DNA of 64,000 nt from Teredinibacter turnerae (GTDB lineage: Bacteria; Pseudomonadota; Gammaproteobacteria; Pseudomonadales; Cellvibrionaceae): contig NZ_CP149817.1 in NCBI RefSeq assembly GCF_037935975.1, forward strand, positions 3,100,001 to 3,164,000, in the 5' to 3' direction. Of the stretch, positions 1 to 7,460 are shown piece by piece. The translations under genes and the position numbers were made by a program. Under the pieces are notes generated by a model. The model was not told the DNA's origin. It ran no database searches and saw only the letters and a program-made list of their open reading frames with translations. Each line of letters opens with the position of its first letter. The stretch's first letter is position 1.

Positions 1-258
1 CGAGACACTGTTACCAACGAGCAAATAACAGAACTGACAAACCAGCACTGCAGTGGCTGCCACGCCATACATCCGTCCAACCCTGCGTTCGCTGCAGCAC
101 CTGCGGGAATACTTCTGGAAACGCCGGATCAACTGTTGACGAGCAAACAGAAAATTATACCTGCAGTCCAGTCCGGCTATATGCCTCTAGGAAATATGAC
201 TGGCATGACCCAAAAGGAGCGAGAGACACTGTTGGAGTGGCTGGCTCAAACTCAGTAG
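1..258 (+). CDS. puuD: Membrane-bound urate oxidase PuuD, C-terminal cytochrome c part (5' end outside window)
   Basis: An open frame enters from the left edge and stops at a TAG ending at 258. It encodes a small c-type cytochrome domain: heme motif CSGCH at nt 49-63, then a proline/alanine segment, a candidate heme-ligand Met at nt 181-183 in MPLGN, and the ending MTQKER..LLEWL. This ending is characteristic of PuuD urate hydroxylases, whose N-terminal part is a multi-pass membrane domain that oxidises urate and passes electrons to the cytochrome. Only the tail is visible, so the membrane domain is inferred. The allantoin-degrading genes 21-42 kb away support the assignment. Another cytochrome c with a similar tail is the alternative. 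Confidence 0.75.
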   Translation, partial: RDTVTNEQITELTNQHCSGCHAIHPSNPAFAAAPAGILLETPDQLLTSKQKIIPAVQSGYMPLGNMTGMTQKERETLLEWLAQTQ

Positions 259-324
259 GTATCATCGTACTTGGAGTGAAATACAAGATCGACTGTCGAG
301 AGAATAAGACTAATACTCAAAATG

Positions 325-1491
325 TCATTCTGCGCGAGGATTCTCAAGATTTTTAACAAATCGCGTACGCGCCTGCACGCGAACCTCTGACAGAGAAAAT
401 TCACCGGATACTGTGTATGGCTCGTCAGGCAGCTCTACGACTATACGTAAAGCTTTAACATGTTCAATATTGAAAGCCGGATCGCTAGTTGAACCTACAC
501 CATGCCGTCGGAACCGGTAGCTAAACTCCATGGGGCGATCGAAAAACAAATTTGCCCTGTCTATACTGCGAAGATCAACCACCCGGTCACGGTTGTCAAC
601 CAACTGCACTTTCACGGCGACTGCCATACCCTCAAAATCTGCTGGCAGCGAGTAGCGAAAACTCACACGCCCGCCCACGAGATTGGGAAACCATTCAAAC
701 TGGTGCTCAATCGCCTCGCTCCTACCGCCAGTATTGGCGTTGCTATAACGCACAAGCACATTGCTCGAAACATCGTTCCAAGAAGCAGAAATAACGTTTC
801 CAATAACACTGCTCCAGCGGGCCGAATCGAGCATAAAATCAACCAGGCCACTGTCCTCAGGTAAATTCTGAACATTCCCCAAGCCGACAACAATATTGTC
901 ATAGGCAATTTCACCCGGTGCTAGAGGTAATAGCCCACGAGAATGAATGCTAACGCCGAGCTTTTCAACGTGCTTTGGGTTAAAACCGATGTCCATGTAG
1001 TCAAGACTGGCTATACCATCCATTACTATGTGATGAGAGAATTCACCAGCATGCCCATCCCAAGGACCCAAAACTCTAGTACCTGCAGAGTAGCCGTAGG
1101 AGTCGTATAAAGTTATAAAGCTACCAGCCACATACGCGGGTTGTTCGCGTGTTCCCCCATAGTACGCTGTGGAGTACTTCACATCCGCCGTGATAAACGC
1201 ACCGCTGAAATCGTAGCTAGCCCCAAGCGACGTTACGTAGATCATATACTCATCGGGCTCCTGCCAATCTGGGATAAACGCAATACTTCCGTCGTCGAAG
1301 ACCGGAGAAGTGGGAATTACAGATGGGCTGTAGTACTCCAACTGCCACACGTTGAGACTATCAGGAAAATCAAAACTGAAAGCAAAATCAGGATTTACTA
1401 ATGCTTGAGTGTAACCTGCACGCGAAATAATAGATAATACACACGCGCTAAATAGCCCGGACAATCGAAGTGGCTTGTTGGCAAAGATCAT
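325..1491 (-). CDS. Hypothetical exported protein, 388 aa
   Basis: I do not recognise this protein. It starts at an ATG with no clear ribosome site and has an N-terminal hydrophobic stretch (residues about 9-30) that looks like a signal peptide, so it is probably periplasmic or secreted. The mature part is rich in aromatic, Asp and Ser residues with short beta-prone segments, and residues 40-200 and 215-380 look like two beta-sandwich-like halves, as in carbohydrate-binding modules. No catalytic motif is visible. It is convergent with the puuD tail and separated by about 275 bp from the next gene, so it is probably transcribed alone. Confidence 0.6.
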   Translation of the reverse strand: MIFANKPLRLSGLFSACVLSIISRAGYTQALVNPDFAFSFDFPDSLNVWQLEYYSPSVIPTSPVFDDGSIAFIPDWQEPDEYMIYVTSLGASYDFSGAFITADVKYSTAYYGGTREQPAYVAGSFITLYDSYGYSAGTRVLGPWDGHAGEFSHHIVMDGIASLDYMDIGFNPKHVEKLGVSIHSRGLLPLAPGEIAYDNIVVGLGNVQNLPEDSGLVDFMLDSARWSSVIGNVISASWNDVSSNVLVRYSNANTGGRSEAIEHQFEWFPNLVGGRVSFRYSLPADFEGMAVAVKVQLVDNRDRVVDLRSIDRANLFFDRPMEFSYRFRRHGVGSTSDPAFNIEHVKALRIVVELPDEPYTVSGEFSLSEVRVQARTRFVKNLENPRAE

Positions 1492-1550
1492 TTCAGAATA
1501 TCCCTATTACATCCAGAATTAGCGGAGATAGAGCGATGCTATTAACCTGT

Positions 1551-1635
1551 AACCTGGCTAACTTGGCAATTAAATAGATGATCCCATCTATATGATCGCG
1601 TACCCTTGAAATACTGGCGAAAATGTATGAATTTT
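1551..1635. repeat. Dispersed intergenic hairpin repeat, copy 1
   Basis: This stretch, in the 276-bp gap 1492-1767, closely resembles 42122-42198. Both carry AACCTGGC, a hairpin around TAGAT...ATCTAT, then CCCTTGAARTACTGG and TGTRTGAATTT. It also contains the half-palindrome TAACTTGGCAATT that recurs at 15608, 42499 and 43959. No reading frame is present. It is read as one member of a structured non-coding repeat family of this genome. Nothing else was found in the gap. Confidence 0.6.
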
Positions 1636-1767
1636 CTGATATTTCAAACGATTAATATAAAATCCGACATTTTTCTTAGTCGGATTTGTAGTTCAAATGC
1701 GCGCTTAGTCTCTCAGGAAAGTATGCCCACATCCACAAACCTGGAACAGGCCGAACACCGAATTTAG

Positions 1768-3198
1768 CTAGCGATCCGCATTTGCGTGCTGAATGTTGGC
1801 GCTTATCCAATCCATTATTTTATCCTCACTGGCCATATAGGATACCCAGGTATTTTCAACCTTCATATCAATCGGAAATGAACCCACTTTCCGAAGAAGC
1901 ACCTTGTTTGGCGGCCAACAGTCATCTAGCCAGCCGCAGCCTTTTTCCAGGTCTGTCCAGGCTTTGGTGAGATACAACTGAATTCCGCTGTACGGCAACG
2001 TCGGGTAATAGCCTTCTGCCCGGAACCGTAGCTTGTCCCCTACTTCACTACCCACAACGGTTAATTGCGATGGCAAATAGCGCTTAAACTGTGTTGCCGA
2101 TATTAACCCCGCTGAAAACGTGTTAGGCCCAACAATTAAATACAAACGGCCATTTTCGGGTACTCCTGCAACTACAGCTTTTACAATTGGCAATACCTTG
2201 GTGTAGTCGCCCCCACGATTGTAGCGGAAGTCGACAATAAGATTATCCGGTGACTCCTCGGCGATCATGCGCTCCAAACGCAGTTGCAGCTGATCCAGGG
2301 TTTCGGTTCTATCTGCAAAACTTGCGTTCATTCTTAAATAAACGGCGTTCAGCGAAGGCAGTGAATGCAATAAATGATATTGGTCACTTTTTTGGAGGTA
2401 AAGCGGTAGATCTGTACCTTTGTGCAGCAAGGTGAGCCAGCCTTCGGTATCAAAACTGGTGTTATCGGGAAACGCATCCCGAAAATCCCAGAAGGGATCA
2501 CTGGGCATTAAACTCGCGCTCGCTGTAACGGTTGATTTTATCTCCTGGCCATCCAAAGTTGCAGTTACGAGCGCCACTGATTGCGACCGCTCTTCTCCTG
2601 AATTCAGTGGTTCCTCTACTTCTACATCTACTGTCGCGCCCAAAACTGCCAATATGGTCGGTGAAGTAAATAGGGTTTCACTACGGTATTTAAGCCATGA
2701 TTCCGTGCCCCCGCCGACAAATTTGCGAGCAAGAGGCACCAGTTTATCTGGGCTTACACCTCCCAGCTCGACAACTTTCTGGCCTAGAAGCGACGCATAT
2801 TCCGTGGTCGCCTTAACAATAATCAAATCCTCTCCCAGCCAATGAAATCGCACAGGAAGCCGGTACAACTTCGGCTTCAACACTGTGGTGTGGGCATTGT
2901 CAAACTGCGCCAATGCAGCTAATGCGATAACAGAAAGGTCGTCTATTGTTGCCGGTGCCGGGAACTCACTTATCACATTATTGAAGCCGCTTATCTGAGC
3001 AGTAGTCGCATCTTTTTCGTTATCCAGAACAACTTTTCGAAAATAGTCGAGATCCGATGTGAGCGAAGGTGAGCTGGGCAGAGGAGGCACTTTTGGGCTT
3101 TCCAGCATTTGCATGCCGCCACCCGACAAAAAAATTGCGCCAAGAACAATGTTAATCAGGATGTATACAACAAGAGCTTTCAACAAAAAGGCTTTCAT
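1768..3198 (-). CDS. S41-family (C-terminal-processing-like) serine peptidase homologue, membrane anchored
   Basis: The protein (476 aa from the ATG at 3198) begins with a hydrophobic segment, LLKALVVYILINIVLGAIFL, that should act as a signal anchor facing the periplasm. The C-terminal half has the S41 core: VDFRYNRGG near residue 323 (the family's DLRxNxGG strand) and GPNTFSAG near residue 361, where the Ser is at the family nucleophile position. No PDZ domain is evident, and I could not place the general-base Lys with certainty, so activity is not assured. A longer frame starting with TTG at 3255 exists, but the ATG puts the hydrophobic segment at the N terminus. The gene is monocistronic. 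Confidence 0.65.
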   Translation of the reverse strand: MKAFLLKALVVYILINIVLGAIFLSGGGMQMLESPKVPPLPSSPSLTSDLDYFRKVVLDNEKDATTAQISGFNNVISEFPAPATIDDLSVIALAALAQFDNAHTTVLKPKLYRLPVRFHWLGEDLIIVKATTEYASLLGQKVVELGGVSPDKLVPLARKFVGGGTESWLKYRSETLFTSPTILAVLGATVDVEVEEPLNSGEERSQSVALVTATLDGQEIKSTVTASASLMPSDPFWDFRDAFPDNTSFDTEGWLTLLHKGTDLPLYLQKSDQYHLLHSLPSLNAVYLRMNASFADRTETLDQLQLRLERMIAEESPDNLIVDFRYNRGGDYTKVLPIVKAVVAGVPENGRLYLIVGPNTFSAGLISATQFKRYLPSQLTVVGSEVGDKLRFRAEGYYPTLPYSGIQLYLTKAWTDLEKGCGWLDDCWPPNKVLLRKVGSFPIDMKVENTWVSYMASEDKIMDWISANIQHANADR

Positions 3199-3409
3199 AT
3201 TTTTCGCCAGTAACAAATTTATTACTACCATAACTGACGATATGGAAACATACAATGCGCCAAATGTTTAACCGGAGTATTCGCGCCGAAAACCAAGTTT
3301 TTAAAGGGCATCCACTCCGAATAACGCTTAACTTATAAAGTACTTTGCGTCGAACGCGATCACGCTGGAACACGACTCACCACGCAATTCACTTATACCA
3401 ATTGGTATA

Positions 3410-4222
3410 TCACACACCGCCACTTAGTGCAGTAGCGAGCATTTTAATACTCAGACATACGCACACAACGGAAAATATTTTTTTAAGGATTTTATTTGGC
3501 AATTTATGAGCATGACGCACGCCCACGGTCGTCAGGAGTACGCTTAAAATCGACACCATAATGAATGCCGGTAAGTATACATACCCCAGAACCCCGCTAA
3601 TATCAGCAAAGCGTTGCTCGCTAGTGGTGGCGTAGCTCCAGGTAGCCGAGATGGCAATACTAAAACCCATCGCCGCAGAAGATCCTATCGCCATTTTTAG
3701 GGGGATTTTGCGGTAGGTTAAAAATAATATTGCGAGAAACCCGCCCCCCACCGCCGCCACTGCAGAAACACCGCCAATAACCGCCCCGGCAAGCACCAGC
3801 GTTTTTTTACTGATCTCTGACTTCGCTGATGTAGGCTGCCAACCTACAAATGTCTGTACTGCGGCCAGCAACATAAATAACGCAAAGAAAATACTGATGT
3901 AGACCGGGTTCCAATTTATTACCGAGTGAGCAACCAAGTAAGTCGCAGGTAATAAGCCAATCAGCAGCCACTTTACAACTCCCCAACGCACAGCGCCCTG
4001 GCGGTGGTGATTAAAGGTGCTTACTGCAGACGTTACCAACATACATGGAAAAGCCGTTGCGAGCGCTAGATGCACCTCTGCGCCTGGCGCGATGCCTTGT
4101 GCGTAAAACAGGCTGCTTAATACCGGCACAACCAGACCGCCCCCCGCAACACCCAGCAACCCCGCGAGATAGCCTACCGCTGCGCCCAACAGGGCATAGC
4201 TGAGCAGCCACTCCCAGCTCAC
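3410..4222 (-). CDS. TauE/SafE-family membrane transporter (copy 1)
   Basis: A 270-aa, Gly-rich, multi-pass inner-membrane protein with the two family repeats: GYLAGLLGVAGGGLVVPVL near the N terminus and GGVSAVAAVGGGFLAILFL in the middle, about eight helices in all. The family exports small oxoanions and sulfonates (sulfite, sulfoacetate and similar). The start chosen is a GTG whose bases overlap the TGA of the upstream methyltransferase (GTGA), giving translational coupling. The longer frame to 4339 would run 120 bp into that gene. Its position behind a methyltransferase and a MerR promoter suggests it exports a modified toxic compound, but the substrate is unknown. Confidence 0.8.
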   Translation of the reverse strand: MSWEWLLSYALLGAAVGYLAGLLGVAGGGLVVPVLSSLFYAQGIAPGAEVHLALATAFPCMLVTSAVSTFNHHRQGAVRWGVVKWLLIGLLPATYLVAHSVINWNPVYISIFFALFMLLAAVQTFVGWQPTSAKSEISKKTLVLAGAVIGGVSAVAAVGGGFLAILFLTYRKIPLKMAIGSSAAMGFSIAISATWSYATTSEQRFADISGVLGYVYLPAFIMVSILSVLLTTVGVRHAHKLPNKILKKIFSVVCVCLSIKMLATALSGGV

Positions 4223-4863
4223 GGATTGATGTTCCGGGTGAGTTTCCAAACAGATTCGATTGCCGCAATACGCCCTTTTAACCCACCAGCAACGGCTTTG
4301 CGCTCTAAACATTCCAATTGATAGCGGGTGCCATAACATGTCTGTACCGCTGATTCAGGAACGGAAAACGGTGGCCCTTGATGAAGACTTTGATCATATT
4401 CAAAGGTGACAAGCAACTGCGTGGCACAATTACTTAGTTCGATCAACTTGCGCGCATACTCGAGGCGCATCGACTCTGGCAGTGCCACCAGCGCTGCACG
4501 ATCATAAATTGCGGTAATTTCTCCCAGCCACGCTTTATTTAAGTTAAAAATATCGCCCACCCAAATCGCAATATTTTCTGCACTGTAAAGCTTAAAATTT
4601 TCTACATCGCTCACTGCAGGTTCCATATCGAGCGAAACAAAAAGCTCCTGCACTGCGATCTCACTCAGCTCAACACCAATTACATGCACACCCTGTGATA
4701 GCAGCCAAGCCAAATCCAACGACTTGCCGCAAAGAGGCACAAATACGCGACCACCCACGGCCGACAGCGCATGCCAATGATTGGTGAGCGCCGGGTTAAC
4801 CGCTGACTCGTGGAAACCGATTTCACCTTTTTTCCATTTCTCATGCCAAAAACTCGCTTTCAT
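4219..4863 (-). CDS. tpm: Thiopurine S-methyltransferase (TPMT) family, SAM-dependent
   Basis: The 214-aa product has the TPMT opening FWHEKWKKGEIGFHE and the motif VFVPLCGKSLDLAWLLSQG, the family's SAM-binding loop, then GVELSEIA and YDRAALVALP. Length equals the family norm (about 210-220 aa). Bacterial members methylate sulfur, selenium and tellurium compounds and can give tellurite or selenite tolerance; that role here is inferred. The start is ATG 4863, behind GGTGGGAAG, rather than the in-frame TTG at 4878. It shares one operon with the TauE transporter and lies divergent from a MerR gene whose operator sits in its promoter. Confidence 0.88.
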   Translation of the reverse strand: MKASFWHEKWKKGEIGFHESAVNPALTNHWHALSAVGGRVFVPLCGKSLDLAWLLSQGVHVIGVELSEIAVQELFVSLDMEPAVSDVENFKLYSAENIAIWVGDIFNLNKAWLGEITAIYDRAALVALPESMRLEYARKLIELSNCATQLLVTFEYDQSLHQGPPFSVPESAVQTCYGTRYQLECLERKAVAGGLKGRIAAIESVWKLTRNINP

Positions 4864-4914
4864 ATTCTTCCCACCCAAGGTTAGTCACAGGTTATTGCAA
4901 AAAATCTTCAGATA

Positions 4915-4950
4915 GCTTACAAATTAAAGCGAGCTTTAAGTCAAGTAAAG
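4915..4950 (-). promoter_or_regulatory. MerR-type promoter with 19-bp spacer and palindromic operator
   Basis: Read on the minus strand there is a -35 TTGACT (4945-4940) and a -10 TAAGCT (4920-4915) separated by exactly 19 bp. Between them lies the dyad TTAAAGCGAGCTTTAA (4924-4939). An overlong 19-bp spacer filled by a dyad is the known layout of promoters activated by DNA distortion by MerR proteins. It points at tpm-tauE and lies just upstream of the merR gene on the other strand. Confidence 0.75.
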
Positions 4951-4962
4951 GTGTGACAAATT

Positions 4963-5367
4963 ATGGATATTGGTGAAGTCGCAAAGGCTACTGGCTTGCC
5001 GCCCTCCACACTGCGCTATTACGAGGAAAGAGGTTTGATCCGACCCTGTGGCCGGAATGGTCTGCGCCGCGTTTACCAACGGTCGGTGTTAGACAAATTG
5101 GCGCTAATCGCCCTTGGGCGGCGCGCAGGATTTTCGCTCGATGAAATCGCAGAAATGCAAGCCCAATCAGAGGGCGGCATAGATCGGGAACGCCTTCTGC
5201 AGAAGGCCGCAGAAATAGACGCTTCCATCAAGGAACTCTGCGCTATTCGCGACGGATTAAGGCACGCCGCGGCCTGCAAGGCACCAAGTCACAACGAATG
5301 CAACACGTTTCAACGGTTACTCAAGTTAGCAACCAAGCAGCAACAAAAAACGCGAAGACGAAGTTAA
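4963..5367 (+). CDS. MerR-family transcriptional regulator
   Basis: A 134-aa protein with a typical MerR winged helix-turn-helix at residues 1-70 (MDIGEVAKATGLPPSTLRYYEERGLI, then the second-wing motif). A coiled-coil dimerisation helix follows (about 80-120), then a short tail with Cys at the position of CKAPSHNEC. Two cysteines could bind a metal or react with an electrophile, but the classic MerR metal set is not obvious. It is divergent from tpm-tauE, whose promoter has a 19-bp spacer and dyad, so it most likely activates those genes on sensing the compound they handle. Confidence 0.88.
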   Translation: MDIGEVAKATGLPPSTLRYYEERGLIRPCGRNGLRRVYQRSVLDKLALIALGRRAGFSLDEIAEMQAQSEGGIDRERLLQKAAEIDASIKELCAIRDGLRHAAACKAPSHNECNTFQRLLKLATKQQQKTRRRS

Positions 5368-5418
5368 AGGTGTTATGCCAACTCACCCTGAAGTGATGTA
5401 AAAGAGTATTAAACGGGA

Positions 5419-5955
5419 CTAAACCCGCTCAAGTTTTCGATGAGGTAAATCAGGTAGTTTGACTGCGATTGAATCTCCAACCCTGACACATCCACCGGTT
5501 TCGACAACGGCCATAATGCCCGCTTTACGAATCAGCGTGCCGTCTTCAGCACGATCGAGCACCGCTGCAGTGAGCCCTTGCTGGTAGTTATCCAATTGCG
5601 CGCATGGATTGCGCAGCCCAGTTATACGAACACGCACTGTATCGCCTAGGGTGAGCACTGTGTCAGCAGGCAAATCTAAAAGTTTAATTCCGCGGGTTAA
5701 CACATTCTCGCCAAGTGTTCCCGGAGCAACCGCAAATCCCACGGCGCGCAATTCGTCTAAGAGTTCACTGTGAATCAAATGTACCTGGCGCAGGTTTGGC
5801 TGAGTAGGGTCTACACGCACGCGTGAACGGTGCTTTACCGTCGTGCCGCAGTGCGCATCACCCTCCACGCCCAATCCAGCAAGGAAGTTTAGAGATTCGC
5901 AGCATTCTTTGGTGAAAGAATGCTGCGCTGACTTACTGAGCGCAAGGATCTTCAC
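5419..5955 (-). CDS. MOSC domain protein
   Basis: A 178-aa single-domain MOSC protein: LGVEGDAHCGTTVKHRSRVR at residues 29-48, LGENVLTRGI, and the conserved Cys of GLRNPCAQLDNYQQGL in the C-terminal half. MOSC domains bind molybdenum cofactor through that Cys, or transfer sulfur. Stand-alone short forms such as this are often linked to detoxification of N-hydroxylated or base-analogue compounds. The start is GTG with AGAGGAA upstream. It is convergent with merR and not obviously in an operon. Confidence 0.85.
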   Translation of the reverse strand: MKILALSKSAQHSFTKECCESLNFLAGLGVEGDAHCGTTVKHRSRVRVDPTQPNLRQVHLIHSELLDELRAVGFAVAPGTLGENVLTRGIKLLDLPADTVLTLGDTVRVRITGLRNPCAQLDNYQQGLTAAVLDRAEDGTLIRKAGIMAVVETGGCVRVGDSIAVKLPDLPHRKLERV

Positions 5956-6124
5956 GGCGATTGTTCCTCTGGCTGGCAGGAAAGCAGAAACAGGCTACAC
6001 GAACAGATACCGAACAAAAGAACATTCGATGTGCCTGACCGAGATGGCAAGAACAGAGTAGCAATTCAAGCCAGGTTTAAGTCAAGCGCCCGCCTCTTAC
6101 ATGCGTGTTAAAAACGCCGTACGT

Positions 6125-7198
6125 TTAACCTGAGCTACACAAACATGCGAGCAGATCAGCTTCCCATTGCGGGACAATATCGTTCGCCTCACCATTGGCA
6201 ACATCAAGATTCGCCACAATGACTTCAACACGACTTTCAAGGCAATCGTCCAACACCATTTCGGTCAATGCATCGCCACTAAAGTTGTAACCAAATACAC
6301 CTTCAGATGTGATAAACACGCCCTTTAAGCGTTCGACGTGCAACCCGCACAACCAGCTGTATAGCCTGGCGTAATCGAAGACTTTTTCCGCCGCAAAGCG
6401 CCAACCAACACTTCTATGCCCAGCGCCAACATTGTCTGCCCTAAGCACACCCGACTCTGGCAACGGCATAGATTCAACATTCTGTACCCGGTGATGGTGG
6501 CCCTCGTCTGCGGCGGCCGCGATAAATCGAGCTGAGAGGGACTCACCCGACAATAACGCCAGGTCAAGATTTCCATACGCAACACCGATAACCGGCACAC
6601 TCGCGCGATTGCGGTTCACAACGTACTCTTTTAACCCTTCCAGCTCGCCACCAGCGTATTGGTCCTGCTTACTTGCAACGACAACGTCCGCAATATCGAT
6701 TTGTTGATTAAATATATCGTGCTCGGTGTAGCGCCTATCCGCAATTTTTCTAGCGTCCACCAGCGTAATACATTTTTGCACGGCGAGCAGGTCTTTGTTG
6801 TGATTTGCCATTAATACCTGCAACACTTCCTTCGGGTGCCCCAGCCCGGTGGGCTCAATCAAAAGACGGTCCGGCTTTGCTTTGCGCAGCAATTGGGTAA
6901 GCGCAATTTGCATTGGCAAACCGGCGGCACAACACATACAGCCCCCTGGGACTTCACGCACAAATACATCGCCGTCCTTCGCCTGCTGGCCCTCCATCAG
7001 CGCACCATCCACCCCTATCTCGCCAAACTCATTCACCAAAACCGCCCAACGTTCGGCAGCAGGCTTATTCTTTAACAAATTAAGTATAACCGTGGTTTTT
7101 CCTGCACCAAGAAAACCTGTGATTATGTTGGTAGGTACTGAGCGTATAGGCTGAGTCGGAGCGGTTGGCGGCAAGTTAGAAGCGGTAGGAGTATTCAT
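6125..7198 (-). CDS. CobW/COG0523-family GTPase, probable zinc metallochaperone
   Basis: This is a 357-aa P-loop GTPase: Walker A GFLGAGKT near residue 28-35, the family metal-binding motif CxCC in GGCMCCAAG, a DxxG-like EPTGLGHP, and SKQD as the guanine-specificity motif. A CobW C-terminal domain follows (about 265-350). COG0523 proteins pass zinc or another metal to client enzymes using GTP. The gene lies downstream of a His-rich TonB receptor resembling zinc receptors, which favours zinc. A terminator separates the two, so it probably has its own promoter. An N-terminal Thr/Pro tail of about 20 residues precedes the domain. Confidence 0.85.
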   Translation of the reverse strand: MNTPTASNLPPTAPTQPIRSVPTNIITGFLGAGKTTVILNLLKNKPAAERWAVLVNEFGEIGVDGALMEGQQAKDGDVFVREVPGGCMCCAAGLPMQIALTQLLRKAKPDRLLIEPTGLGHPKEVLQVLMANHNKDLLAVQKCITLVDARKIADRRYTEHDIFNQQIDIADVVVASKQDQYAGGELEGLKEYVVNRNRASVPVIGVAYGNLDLALLSGESLSARFIAAAADEGHHHRVQNVESMPLPESGVLRADNVGAGHRSVGWRFAAEKVFDYARLYSWLCGLHVERLKGVFITSEGVFGYNFSGDALTEMVLDDCLESRVEVIVANLDVANGEANDIVPQWEADLLACLCSSG

Positions 7199-7360
7199 TG
7201 ATAATATTACGTATTCCGGGGATTAAATTTGTGAGCTGACAGCGGAAATAATAGTGGGCCTGATACTACGCTAACCTGCGTGAGCAAAACCGCCGGCCAC
7301 ACTCTGGAATACCGCCTCACGCGGGTTCCAACACGCAAGGTAAAACAGTATGCAGAAAGT

Positions 7361-7396
7361 AAAAAACGCGCAACCACCAATTGATCGCGCGTTTTT
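7361..7396 (-). terminator. Rho-independent terminator behind the zinc-type TonB receptor
   Basis: On the minus strand AAAAACGCGC is followed by a 15-nt loop, GCGCG and a run of six T. This gives a GC stem and U-tract about 65-100 bp after the receptor stop codon. Because the A-run is symmetrical it could also work in the other direction. Confidence 0.7.
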
Positions 7397-7460
7397 ATTA
7401 AACAAAGCGCAGCGGACTACCGCTTCCGCTCAGAATCTGCGAACCTGACTACGTAACTGA

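Noticed and set aside
663-914. 83-aa membrane-like frame on the minus strand
   Set aside because: It lies wholly inside the longer exported-protein gene on the same strand in another frame; the hydrophobic look is a by-product.
4223-4339. Longer N terminus for the first TauE transporter
   Set aside because: It would overlap the tpm gene by 120 bp and adds residues unlike a membrane protein; a GTG overlapping the tpm stop fits better.
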